Source: Megamerina dolium
Taxonomy: Eukaryota > Arthropoda > Insecta > Diptera > Megamerinidae
Length of the DNA: 64,000 bases
Reading direction: 5' to 3'
Assembly: GCA_963854835.1 (NCBI GenBank)
Contig: OY978526.1
Span: 34,324,501-34,388,500, forward strand
Of the stretch, positions 28,200 to 39,340 are shown piece by piece (positions within the stretch are counted from its first letter, which is position 1; every line of letters begins with the position of its first letter). Under the pieces are notes generated by a model. The model was not told the origin of the DNA. It saw only the letters and a program-made list of their open reading frames with translations, and searched no databases. The translations under genes and the position numbers were made by a program.

Positions 28200-28440
28200 T
28201 CTTATCAACAATTAATGTCCTACGCAAGATCTACAGGCCTATTTGCGAATTCGATCAGTCTTCCGCTGATATCGACATAGTTAATCGCATTAAATCGCCA
28301 CGACTGTGTTGGCTCGGCAATATACATAGAGTGAGAATACATAGAGATGGGGACACCTAGTCCCCGATGGAATGATCAAGTGCAAAAGTGCACAGAAAGC
28401 GACCCACGTAACAATGTCGAAAATCTCAAAATGTCGTAAA
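28200..28440 (+). pseudogene. RTE-clade LINE fragment (C-terminal region)
   Basis: The plus-strand translation INVLRKIYRPICEFDQ, SADIDIVNRIKSPRLCWLGN and then WNDQVQKCTE matches, in order, the C-terminal region of the RTE element at 33652-37016 (there KVLRKIFGPIC, YADIDIVGRIKIQRLRWLGH and WKDQVLENL). About a dozen residues between the first two blocks are deleted, and a stop follows. It is in opposite orientation to the full element and diverged enough to be an older or sister family. Not functional. Confidence 0.75.
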
Positions 28441-28914
28441 GAAATGTCACCATCACCTCTTAAAGGCAATTTATTTACATGTAGAACAAAATTTAATAAT
28501 TATTATTGTATTTTTGCAATTTTAAGTAGATGTATATTCTTTGCTACCTTTCAGCAAGCGGCATAATTGCACGCGAACAGGGATGATATTCTATTTAATT
28601 GCCTCCTCAAATGCGGGTCATTCAGCTTTAATCCACGGACCAGTTGGATCTTAAAAGGTCGTAGGCCAAGTTGTTTATGTAATATTATCCACGTATGCAC
28701 ATAGCTCCAATTGTTACATGCGATGGCGAATCGGCTCATTTGGGTCTTCCTCGATATATCTGAGGATGCGTATTATCATTTAAAGTATACGTGGTAATCG
28801 TGGTTAATCGAATTAGTTGGTGGGATGGACGATTATGTACTGTAAAATGGTTTACTATATACATTTACACAATTTACAAGCACTATTCTGGTACTAGTAA
28901 CTATAAAAATAAAA

Positions 28915-29170
28915 AATCAAAGCCCCGGAAGGGCTCTTTGGCCGAGCTTCTCTTCCATTACTGTTGTGTACTTTACCAGAGAATTCTTTTAGAAGCTTTT
29001 CCATTGCAAATTGTTACTGCCGGAAAAATTGCCAATTGCTTGCCGACAGGTGGGTACCGCTCGAAAGAAAAATCATTTCGATATTAAATTTGTTATGCTG
29101 CAGCCGGGGATTGAAGCCACGAACTACAGATCGGAAGGCCAACACACTAACCACTGAGCTACGGCCCACC
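28915..29170 (-). repeat. tRNA-derived SINE, internally deleted copy
   Basis: On the minus strand the unit begins near 29170 with a tRNA-like head. TAGCTCAGTGGTTAG (29148-29162) is an excellent RNA polymerase III A box, and GGCTTCAATCC (29108-29118) is a recognisable B box at the usual spacing. The body then runs leftwards to GGAAGAGAAGCTCGGCCAAA and GAGCCCTTCCGGGGCTTT, ending in an AT-rich tail (28900-28920). It aligns with the copy at 49340-49705, except that about 95 bp of the middle is missing. It is transcribed, if at all, by pol III and depends on a LINE for movement. Not a functional tRNA gene: the cloverleaf is degraded and a body is attached. Confidence 0.8.
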
Positions 29171-31524
29171 CAACTTCCCCCCTGATAAAATTTCTAACCA
29201 ATCTGAGCACAATTGGAATCTCTACACCTCTGGCAGTTGACCGCCGAATGATTAAAGTCAATGTCTCTGCGATATCCCAAGCTGTCGTATGTCGGTTTGC
29301 TTGCAATCTTACAAACCATCGCCTCTAGTGCCTTGTGTTAATAAAAGGCTAAAGTGAACAGATTGGTTATCTATTATAAATTGTATGTAAGAACCAAATG
29401 ACAGTATTAAATCAAGCACTGAAGAATTTTGAACTCTTATCTGTCAAAATATATAGCATTTCAGAAGAGTTTAATCGTGCTTGATGACTTTCCCGACATT
29501 CCAGTACGAAATAAAAAGATTTGTGGATAAAAGATATTTTTGCAATCAATCAAACGTTACAACAATCAAGAGACTTGAACGCTCAGCCTGTGACCAATCC
29601 CAACACAGACACAGAGTGGTTGCGACCGTAAACACTGTAATTTATCGCAAATGATTGAAAACTTGGGATGAACTCCAGTTGTATTAACAACAAAATTAAC
29701 ACCAGCAATTAATTGATGACGTTAACCTGCAGATCCTGGCTAAGTAATCAAATGAGAAGACGTGCTCTTTACCACATTTTGCCAATCTGTCATTATATAT
29801 GTTTTTAAATATGGCAAAGAAGATCATTATTAGTATACCCAATCAGGTACTTATTTCCAGAAAAGAAAATTAAGAAAAATAACCAAAATTCTTCTTCCTT
29901 TAAAAATATATGCAAAAACAATTGACAATATTTAAATTTTCAACAACAAAAACGTTGTATATTCAAGTTGCTCCGTAGTGGCCGTCAAGGAGGAAGAAGG
30001 CCTAAGTTTCAGTGAATGAATTAAGTGCTGTATTTCAACTTAAATATTATTATTTAGCTGAATGCTTGAATCACATCTACCTAGTCACAATTTTTGTATT
30101 TGCTTATTATTATTTGTTCTTTTGCAATTTTATTTATTATGCTCTTTGCTGTAAAAGTTATAACATAATTGCATATTCTCTGCATCACACATAATCAGAT
30201 TTTGTGTGCAATGAAAAACGCATCATGCTACGCATATGCATCATTATTGCGTCATCACTGCAACACATTCTATATGCATGCGAGTACTTAATTCTCTCCC
30301 TCATGTAGGTTGTCTTTGATAGACATGTATGTATATCATGTTTTCTGTATTTTTCTGCTTCTTCATTTTATACATATGGTTTGAAAATTAGATAATATAC
30401 AAAGAAACGATGGAACAGCGAAAAAATTAGATAGAATGAAAGAAAAAAAATATGCTTAATTAAAGAAATTTGATTTTGTTAATTAATTGTTGTTGCGCCA
30501 GTGCTATCATATGTAGTTGGCGTTGCTACTGTTGGGCATGCCATAGTGATATGTGTTGTTACAATTATTGTTGCAACTTTTAGTGACAACCAAATGCATA
30601 CAAACGCAACCAGAAGCAGTCCTCGTTGCATACTCTGCATTACACACTGTGTGTGTATGTGCTTTCAAAGTAATTATTAGCATTTTTTTTTTCTATTTTA
30701 TTGCAATGCAAGAGGGTGCGTTTATACGTATACATATGGGTAGGCAATTGTTATATTAAAATTGCAAAAATTAAATTTCCCATCTACCTATGTTTCTCAA
30801 AGAAAAATTTTATCCACAAATTGTGTTTGTATGCTATACCTATTATATACAATATATAAGTGCAAAAATGCAGGCACACATTTACTAATAATTACTTAGG
30901 AGCAAATGGAAAAGAAGAAAAATATAACTAGATGCAACGAAAAAAAAATTGCATTTTAATTGGATATATTAATATAGCTTTTAACGCATATACGCATACC
31001 GGAAATTCACTTACAAAATCAGAATCAGCAAAGGAGCCACTGTACGCATATTCTCGTTGAAGTATTCCATGAGAAAAATTCAATTGTAGAATTCTTCCAT
31101 TACCGAGTAATATAATTTATTGAATTATGCAATAAACTTTTGCGAGAGAGTAAAGAAATTGACTTCCTTCAAAGCTATTGGGTGCTATTTTAATTATTGC
31201 TGATACCTAAATCTAATCAGATGTCAGTTCAGTCGAAAAATCATTTTTCGTAACCCTTTTGTCAAATTTCATTACTATCGAGCGATACAATATACCTTTT
31301 ATGCTATGGAATTTATTTATTTATATAATAAGGGTAGTTTTTGGAGTGAAAGCATTTTTATTCATTATGGATATATCGTAGATAGACTCACGACTCAACA
31401 ATATTTTTAAATGATTAAAAATTGCTTTGAAAATCAGTATTCAATTCGTTGAACGCATACAATTGAGTTTTTCTTAACAAAAACATGAAAAATCTCGATC
31501 CATGCAGGTTGTAGGTTGTCATTG
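29171..31524. other. Non-coding DNA, no gene seen
   Basis: No domain or repeat family recognised. Short frames (for example 30012-30194 and 30553-30759) are AT-rich or repeat-driven. Confidence 0.5.
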
Positions 31525-31651
31525 GTGTACACCAGTGGCGTAGCCAGAAGGAGGGGAATCAGAGGGCTAGATCCCCCCCTTGTCCGATGGACTTGTTAAA
31601 AAATAAAAATAATAGATATTTAAAAATCATTCATTAAAATTTATTTTTGTA

Positions 31652-32467
31652 CCTAGTTAAGTCATAAATATTGGTACACAACTAAACGCAATATTGGGCG
31701 CATCCATTTCATTTTGACTTGACATTGACATTTATGCTTCATTGCCACGTAAAAAGTTTTTGGCATCAATTGTTTACAATCATGGAATGGGGCCATCGTA
31801 TTGTTGTAATTGGCCTACTAAAATGCAACATAGGAAAAGGCGATACCTTTCGGACGTTGTGGTCGCTTGGAATCATTCGCAATTTTGTGTATCATGCTGT
31901 GAAGTTGTTTGAGGATACTGGAGGATATTGGTAGTCAAAGATCCCACCGTCCGCGCATTGTGAGAACTCCGCTGCGAAAACAGAAAATCTTGTCGCGAGA
32001 AATGCAAATTTTGCCAAAAATAAAAGAATAATACCGGGGATCCAAAGAGGCCTCTGCTCCAGCTCACAAGGGAAAAACGACTCAACTGTGGCTAAAAAAA
32101 CAACATTCAGAACTTCATATCAACGGATGATTGGCCAGCTAGTAATCCAGACCTCAACCCGTTGGATTTGAAGTTGTGGTCCATATTAGAGGGCATAGCT
32201 TGCTGTACTCGACACCCAAATATTGAATCATTGAAGCGAGCATTTGTCTTTGTAGTGGATCATTTCCCCATGCATGAAGTGCGTATCACGATCGATGAGT
32301 GGCCAGATCGTCTCAAGTCGTGCTGGAAGGCAAATGGAAGTCATTTCGAATAAGTTTGTAGCCATTGAATAGCCCAATAGAAAGAAAAAAAAAAGTTTTG
32401 AAAAATATTAATTCGTCTTCATTTGGCGTCGATTTTTCTGTGTACCAATATTTATGACTTGACTAGG
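31652..32467 (+). mobile_element. Tc1/mariner-superfamily element nested in the hAT MITE
   Basis: The ends CCTAGTTAAGTCATAAATAT (left) and the matching reverse complement on the right form ~30 bp inverted repeats with one mismatch. Each is flanked by TA (31650-31651, 32468-32469), the target duplication of this superfamily. The interior carries broken transposase coding sequence (described separately). At 816 bp it is shorter than an autonomous element (about 1.3 kb), so it has lost its centre. Because it sits inside the hAT MITE without disturbing the hAT target duplication, it inserted after the hAT element did. Confidence 0.8.
31778..32352 (+). pseudogene. Broken Tc1/mariner-type transposase
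   Basis: The 5' part (31778-31933) translates to EWGHRIVVIGLLKCNIGKGD and onwards to YHAVKLFEDTGG, resembling the two helix-turn-helix N-terminal DNA-binding segment with its 'V-x-x-x-x-x-x-F-x-E-T-G' end. It stops at a TAG, then continues out of frame. The 3' part (about 32130-32352) has the strongest match: ASNPDLNPLDLKLWSILEGI, then ESLKRAF and IDEWPDRLKSC, as in the region around the second and third catalytic acids and the C-terminus, ending at a natural-looking HFE stop. The central part with the first catalytic Asp is missing. It cannot make an active enzyme. Confidence 0.75.
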
Positions 32468-32529
32468 TACATCTTCTCCATCTAAACCCCCACCCTTGCC
32501 AAAATCCTGGCTACGCCACTGGTGTACAC

Positions 32530-33640
32530 TAACAAATCTACAATCTTGACCCAAACAGAATTAGTTCTAAATAGGTATAACAGGAAATAGGTCTGACAGA
32601 AATAGATCTAAATTTGCTAAAAAAAAAATTGCAAAAATTGAATGGTACAGTTGAGATAAGTATATGTCCAAAATGATATTTAAACATTAATATACAATAC
32701 TTATAATAAACTTTTAAATTAATCTTTGAAATAAACTACTCATTCAGTATTTTTTTTTTTATTTATTTTTATTTTAAAACACACTATATTTTTTATAAAT
32801 GGTCGTATAACCGAACAGTTTGAAGATGACACTTTTTGACGAATTGTCACATTATTTGATAATAAATATAAATAAAATACTAAACCGCCTTCAAAAGTGT
32901 GTTAAATAATGTAATAAATAATGTATTTGATGCCGATGTCAAACAAATGATGACTTGCTAATTGTATTTCATTTATACTATTGTATTTATGTAGCTACTT
33001 AAGATGTGTACGTAAACTGACTCATTCCTTCAGTACTACTGTTAAGTCATATTTTGGATGTATACAATTTTCTTATTAATAATTACTTATGCAAACCTCT
33101 TATTAAACCTCTTGTGTCTTATATACATATTTGTATTAGATTGCGTTTTTGCAAATTTTGCTTCAAGTTCAAAAGAAAGTAGAACGCAAAATGTAAAGTG
33201 AGTCAATTAACTATATCCTATATAAATTTTCGTAATATTGGACATTGGTTTAATAATAATATTTATTTATTAGGCCACGCGCATTAATCATCAGTCTCTA
33301 TCAAAATATATGAATCTATTTGAAGCATTTTGTTTCGAAATATTTAGAAGATGTCGCAAAGTTGAAATAAGTGATTCGCAGAATTTAGTCGATATTCAAT
33401 TTTACTTCGAAGTAAAAGCTATTCAGTATTCAAAATATCGAATCACATTCCAATAGATTGCCTAAATACATAAGATGATCAAAAGCATCAAAAAATTCGT
33501 GGAATAGTTCGTTTAAAACAAGCATTTGACTGTTAATCTAATTGATATTTACACTATCCATATGCACAGCTTCTATTACTTATTAGCAATATGTACTTCA
33601 AGACCGCTATCACCAATATTAATAAAATGGGCATGCAAAT
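32530..33640. other. AT-rich non-coding DNA, no gene seen
   Basis: No coding or repeat signature recognised. Confidence 0.5.
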
Positions 33641-33651
33641 ATGGTATATAC
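33641..33651. repeat. Target-site duplication, left copy (RTE element)
   Basis: ATGGTATATAC, identical to 37017-37027, marks the pre-insertion target sequence. Confidence 0.9.
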
Positions 33652-33696
33652 TTACTTACTTACTTACTTATGTGGCCATAACAACCGAATAACGAT

Positions 33697-35322
33697 TTAG
33701 GCAGAAAATAACATGCTTCGCCAGCCATCTCTGTTCTTCGCTAGCTGGCGCCAGTTAGAAATTCCAAGCGCCATCAGGTTCTCCAGTACTTGGTCTTTCC
33801 ACCGGAGGTTTGGTCTTCCTCTTCTGTGTCGTCCTCCAGCGGGTTTCGAATATAACACCTTCTTAGCTGGAGCGTGTTCTTCCATTCGCTCGACATGACC
33901 TAGCCAGCGCAGCCGCTGGATTTTGATGCGCCCTACTATGTCAATATCGGCATACAGCTCGTACAGCTCATGGTTGTACCTTATTCGGTACTCGCCACCA
34001 ACGCAAATAGGTCCAAAAATCTTGCGTAGGACTTTTCTCTCGAAGACTCCAAGCATTCGCTCATCCGAGGTTGAAATTGTCCATGATTCAGCGCCATATG
34101 TTAGGACAGGCATGATGAGAGACTTGTAGAGTGTAGTTTTCGTTCTTCGAGAGAGGGCTCGACTTCTCAATTGCTTACTCAGCCCAAAGTAACACCTGTT
34201 AGCAAGAGTTATCCTACGCATGATCTCCAAGCTGACGTCATTACTGCTGTTAATGCTGGTTCCAAGATAGACAAAGTCCCTTACTACTTCAAAAGCGTAG
34301 TTGTCAACAGTGACGTGCTGTCCAAGACGCCGGGACTCTTTGCTTGTTGACACTAGATACTTCGTCTTGCCCTCGTTCACCGTGAGACCCATCCGACGCG
34401 ACTCTCTTTCCAACTCTGAGAATGCTGCACTGACTGCTCGCGTGTTCATGCCGATTATGTCAATATCGTCGGCATACGCTAACAGCATGACACTTTTGTT
34501 GAAGATAGTGCCATTATGTCGTAGATCAGCAGCTCGTATTATTTTCTCCATAATAAGATTGAAGAAGTCGCACGATAACGAATCACCTTGTCTGAAACCC
34601 CGTTCGGTATTAAACGGTGCGGAGAGGTCCTTCCCAATTTTCACTGCACAACGGGAGTTATGCAGTGTCATTCTACAAAGTCGAATGAGCTTTGCAGGAA
34701 TACCGAACTCAGACATTGTTGCGTAGAGGTAATCCCTTACCGGACTGTCGAAAGCGGCTTTATAATCAACAAATAGGTGGTGTGTGTCGATCTGTTTTTC
34801 TTGGGTCTTCTCCAGGATTTGGCGCAGTGTGAAAATCTGGTCGATGGTGGATTTACCAGGTCTGAAGCCACACTGATAAGGTCCAATCAGGTTGCTGAGC
34901 ATAGGCTTCAACCTTTCACACAGTACGCTCGATAGAACCTTGTATGCGATGCTCAGGAGACTTATTCCACGGTAGTTGGCGCAAATTGTGGGGTCTCCTT
35001 TTTTATGTACAGGACAGAGAACACTGAGCCTCCAATCATCAGGCATGCTTTCATCCGACCATATTCTGCTTATGAGCTGGTGCATGCGGGTGAGCAGCTC
35101 ATCGCCTCCGGTCTTAAACAACTCGGCAGGCAGGCCATCAGCACCTGCAGCTTTGTTGTTCTTCAGCCTTAAAATGGCCGTTTCAACCTCGTCATAGTCG
35201 GGTGGTGGAACATCAACACCATCATCTGTAATTGGGGTTATCGGGCATTCTCCTCCACTGGCGGAATTGTTCGTAGCATCGCCATTCAGTAACGTGGAGA
35301 AGTGTTCCCTCCATAGGACATC
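33697..35322 (-). pseudogene. RTE ORF, C-terminal half: reverse transcriptase
   Basis: Opens at DVLWREHFSTLLNG immediately after the frameshift and runs 541 codons without a stop to 33697. The reverse transcriptase blocks are intact: DDWRLSVLCPVHKKGD, NYRGISLL, GFRPGKSTIDQIF, FVDYKAAFDS, RGFRQGDSLS and the catalytic AYADDIDIIG. They are followed by the thumb and the RTE-type tail with LTYGAESWTIS, ADIDIVGRI and LRWLGHVERM. It copies the element's RNA at the nicked target site. All catalytic aspartates are present, so this half alone looks functional, but it is separated from the endonuclease by the frameshift and has no initiating ATG nearby. Confidence 0.92.
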
Positions 35323-36668
35323 TGGACATCGGTAACCAGATTCCCATTTCCATCACGACAAGAAAAGGCTCCGGGATTTAAACCTCCACTCAGGCGCTTG
35401 ATCTTTTCGAAGAATTTTCGAGTCTTATTCTTGTCGGTACACATCTCTATCTCCTCACACTCGCGTCTTTCCAACTCCCTCTTCTTGCGCCTGAAAAGAC
35501 GTCTCTCTGCACTCCTTTTCTCTCTGTACCGCTCCTTAACAGCTCGCGTTGCGCCTGCTCGCAGGGTTTTTCTGTAGGCGGCGTCTTTCTCTGAGGAAGT
35601 TTCGCGACACTCCTGATCATACCACTCATTCCTCAGAGGCCGGTAGTAACCGATTACCTCCTCGGCAGCAGTAGTCATGGAGTGGGATATATGTGTCCAC
35701 CGTGCTCATGTATCATCAAGTGGGGGAGTGTTCTGCATAAGCAGATCCGATAGTCGAGTGGAAAATGCATCTGCTGTCTCTGGTGATCGCAGCTTACTGA
35801 CGTCGAGCTTTCTCTGTGTGGGACTTCTCTTGTTATTTGCGACCCATAGGCGTGTGCGCACCTTAGCTGCAACAAGGTAGTGATCCGAGTCGATGTTGGC
35901 ACCACGGATCGATTTCACGTCCATCACACTGGAAGCATGCCTTCCGTCAATCACCACATGATCAATTTGGTTTCTTGTTCTTTGATCTGGAGACAGCCAT
36001 GTCGCTTTGTGGATGTCGAGATGCTGGAATCTGGTACCACCAATTACCATGTTTCGTGCTGCGGCGAAGTCGATCAGCCTCATTCCGTTATCGGAGGTGT
36101 TCTGGTGGAGGCTGAATTTTCCGACAGTTGGACCAAAGGTACCTTCCTTGCCCACCCTGGCATTAAAGTCGCCAAGCACGATTTTGATATCGTGGCGGGG
36201 GCAGCGGTCATAAGCTTCTTCGAGGCGCTGAAAGAAGCTCTCCTTGGTCACATTGTCCTTCTCATCCGTTGGAGCGTGGGCACATATAAGGCTGATGTTG
36301 AAAAATTTTGCCTTGATGTGGATTGTGGCCAGCCGTTCGTTCACAGGCGTGAACTGTGAGACAAGATGTCGTAGTCTCTTGCTGACCAAAAATCCACATC
36401 CTAATTCGTGCCTTTCAGCATGGCAACTGTAGTAGATGTCACAGGACGCTCTTTTGGAGCAGCCCTGTCCTGTCCATCGCATTTCCTGGAGAGCGGTGAT
36501 GTCAGCTCTGTATTTTTCGAGGACATCAACCAGCTGGATAGAGGCACCCTCCCTATAAAGGGATCGGACATTCCAGGTGCATATCCGTAAATCGTGGTCC
36601 TTTTTTCGTTTGTGGGTGTCATCAACAAAAGCGGTAGTCCTTATCCGAGGCATATTTGTTTTTTTCAT
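35323..36668 (-). pseudogene. RTE ORF, N-terminal half: apurinic/apyrimidinic-type endonuclease and linker
   Basis: Starts at ATG 36668 (MKKTNMPRIRTTAF); the frame stays open upstream to about 36710 without another ATG. The endonuclease cuts the target DNA and primes reverse transcription. Its conserved blocks are all visible in order: LRICTWNVRSL (Asn), LQEMRWTG (Glu), ICAHAPT, KIVLGDFNARVG (Asp and Asn) and IDSDHYLV (Asp-His). A TGA at 35706-35708 interrupts the frame (DDT*ARWTH); this could be a CGA-to-TGA change. The frame then continues through a basic Arg/Glu/Lys-rich linker (EKRSAERRLFRRKKRELERR) to about 35323. There a single-base deletion shifts into the reverse transcriptase frame. 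Product would be truncated. Confidence 0.9.
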
Positions 36669-37016
36669 TGGGGGGTTTTTTATGTGGCGGGTCCCAAACC
36701 CAACGCACAACCTCTAACCGAGGAGATTTTCGCCACTCACTTCAGCCGCCTCCCAGCGGGTGCCAGGAAGACGTTGCCCGGTGGTCGCCACATGGAGGGC
36801 CCCCATTAATAATAATGAAAGCGCCATCACATAGTAAGCAGAGCTAGCTATATGACTACCCCTCATTAACAAATAAAGGTATCATCACATAGCGCTCAGA
36901 TCAAACTACATGACAGCCAGTGAGTTGACTTGCGATGAGTTCGACAAGGATTGCGCTAGCCCCACCCGGTTGAGGCAGTTAGACACGTTACTTTGCGAAA
37001 ACACCACCAGACCACC

Positions 37017-37027
37017 ATGGTATATAC
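37017..37027. repeat. Target-site duplication, right copy (RTE element)
   Basis: ATGGTATATAC, identical to 33641-33651; it fixes the 5' end of the RTE element at 37016. Confidence 0.9.
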
Positions 37028-38459
37028 ATTGGTGAATTTAATCAAATATAACAAAACGAAGGTATAAATTTGCCCAATAAATCATCATAAATCAATAAAT
37101 CATTTTTAATATACGAAGAATATTTCTTCTTAGGAATCGTTTCCAAAATTATCACTCAGACGACATCAAAAGTTTTAGTCACTATAAATAGTCAAATATA
37201 TATAGATCAATAATGAATAAAAATAAAAAGCATATTTAGCTAAAAGACTACAGTCAAAATTGACAATACATAAATTGCGATAACTATATAAGTATAACTA
37301 CCTAGAACTCGTTTCTTTTGTATTCATACATTTAATTCGCTTTGAATAAAACATATACGTACATATGCATGTACATAAAAAATATAAAATATGCAAGAAA
37401 AAAAAAACCAAATATTCCAAATTAGTTGCGAGTAAATGAAAAGAGCAAAATACTATATTACTATATTTAGTTAGGTAGGTACAAAAGAAATTAATAAATT
37501 CAAATAACACAAAGTAATTTACATACACAAACAGAACATATATATTCGCACTCATACGATGATATTCGAATTGGCGATGGCAATCATGGCTGGTAATAAA
37601 AAAGTCAGGGGCTCCAAATGTCAGTGTGTCCAAGTAACAAATAAATAACCGCAAACGGCAACAATAACAACGAACAAAAAATGAGAAATTAAAAAATGCG
37701 AAAATCTACAACAACAATCTAAATAATATAACGAATCCATGTGTACCTACTTATGCATTTACTAGAATACATATATATTTACATAAGTATGCTTGTAAGT
37801 GTACAGAATACAATCTGACATGTATGCATACATATTACTTAATACTAGCAAACGTACTTCTGGCTATATATGTATACAAATATAAAATACACATGTTTAT
37901 ATGGATATACATATGCCAATATTGGACAAAATTTAATCCGTACGTACATTTTACAATTTGAATACTCAATACTCGACCAAGTTGCATTAACTATAACTTC
38001 AATGCACCTCTACTCTATTACATATATTGTGCAATAAAATATATTCATACACAAGCTTCATTCATACAAGCTTCAAAAAAACTTGGACCGATCTTCTCTT
38101 CCAGTAACATTTTTCGCCATTTGCAAAAATTAAGAATTGGGCACACCACTAAATGAAACATGCAAATATAAATTTACCTACGAATATGACTACTCATATT
38201 TAAATTATTTTGCTTGAATATGAAAACATATCCAAAAAGATATGTACTTGTATCTATTTGCAATTACAATGGGAATTTATTTTTGTTCTTCCAACTCTTC
38301 GTCTTACTCTTCTATTGTTTCGTTGCATAAGCATTATTTATTGGCAAATATTTATTAAAATAACTCTCAATTATTTTTACAATTAATTGTTGCCATATTT
38401 TTAAGCGCTCGCCATTCTTCGTTTCCTTTTCATATCTTCATACCTGCATCGACATCTAT
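37028..38459. other. AT-rich non-coding DNA, no gene seen
   Basis: Spacer of the 'acatatgtacata' type with short A-rich tracts. A 118-codon minus-strand frame (37298-37654) is Phe/Tyr/Leu-rich because of AT bias and shows no domain. Confidence 0.5.
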
Positions 38460-38479
38460 GTACATTAAGGTGTTTAAAT

Positions 38480-39340
38480 TGTATGGAGCAAAATTTTGAC
38501 TACCGAGTTTAACGAAAAATATCAACTTTTAATCATTACTTGTCAAAGAAGCATCAAGATTTCGATGCATATACTTTTTAGATTTAGTACTCACTACAAA
38601 AACATCAATTGTGTAGAAAGTCCCCCTAAAAGGTAAAGGTATGTTCAGGCATAATTGTTGAGCAGAAAAAACTAATTGGGTTTGGTCATACATTGCACCA
38701 CTCTATAGACGATTTCTTGGCAGCTATTGTAAATTTTCTGGTATTTTTACAATCACTTAGCAGTGGAGATAAGGGTAAGTTTGTTCGGAAGAAATTTATT
38801 CTAATTTGTGATATTTGTCCATTTTCAGATGTTTTGAAAATCGCCGGTATGAGTGTCGTCCACTAATTTCACCTCCTTAAAATTTGTTCCAATCACACTT
38901 ACCTCCTATCTCCAGATTTTTGGGGGCCTCCCGTACAAAATAACAAAAAAAACATCTCGTTAGTTTTCTACAGCTGCGAAAGGTGGGATTGATCTTCTTA
39001 ATTCTTTCATCCGAACAATGCTACCCTCTATCTCCAACTCTTAAGGGGGCTTCCCTAAATAATGGATGCAAAAACATCTGAAAATCAACAAAACTGCCCA
39101 GAAATTGCCCCTAGATGAATGAAATATACTATCTACTACCATTAATTTTTCTTCCTTATTATTTGCTTTGCACATAATTACTTCATATCTGCACTTCTTA
39201 AGGGTACTCCCCTGCAAAATTGATTATTTTGAAGTGGCTAGTAAAACTAAAAAGTAGACAGGTTCAAATTAGAAATGTCTTTATGACAAATGATCAAAAT
39301 TTTATGTTTTTCGCTGAGCCAAATCCTTTAACAAATTAAC
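38480..39340. repeat. Dispersed anonymous repeat, same family as 22030-22640 and 62440-63200
   Basis: Carries GGGTTTGGTCATACATTGCA followed by CCACTCTATAGACGATTTC (38678-38716), matching blocks at 22334 and 63123. It also has repeated 'CCTATCTCCA...GGGGGCCTCCC' and 'CTCTATCTCCAACTCTTAAGG' units (about 38900-38935 and 39020-39060), suggesting internal tandem structure with a period near 120 bp. Non-coding. Confidence 0.5.

Larger units (their letters stand above)
31533..32521. mobile_element. hAT-type non-autonomous transposon, 989 bp, with 8 bp target duplication
   Basis: Perfect 15 bp terminal inverted repeats CAGTGGCGTAGCCAG (31533-31547) and CTGGCTACGCCACTG (32507-32521) are flanked by identical 8-mers GTGTACAC (31525-31532 and 32522-32529). 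A CAG-starting terminal repeat with an 8 bp target duplication is the hallmark of the hAT superfamily. Removing the nested Tc1-like insertion (31652-32467) leaves only about 170 bp of hAT sequence, so this was a tiny MITE moved by a transposase elsewhere. Confidence 0.85.
33652..37016 (-). mobile_element. Near-complete RTE-clade (BovB-like) non-LTR retrotransposon, ~3.37 kb
   Basis: The element reads on the minus strand. It has a 5' leader (37016 to about 36669), an AP-type endonuclease, a reverse transcriptase, a short 3' end and a tail of four to five TAAG repeats (33652-33671; TTAC on the plus strand) instead of poly-A, as is typical of RTE elements. An identical 11-mer ATGGTATATAC flanks it (33641-33651 and 37017-37027), so both ends are preserved and it is a full-length insertion. 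The single ORF of about 990 codons would be intact but for one in-frame TGA and one single-base deletion, implying recent insertion. The clade is inferred from domain order, size and tail. A deleted relative lies at 54787-55155 and a distant one at 28200-28440. Confidence 0.9.

Noticed and set aside
29098..29172. A possible functional tRNA gene (minus strand)
   Set aside because: A and B boxes are present, but acceptor and anticodon stems do not pair properly, and the same head plus a long body recurs at 49340-49705, so it is a SINE head.
33713..36847. Numerous plus-strand frames of 60-159 codons across the RTE element
   Set aside because: They are antisense shadows of the minus-strand endonuclease/reverse transcriptase frame.
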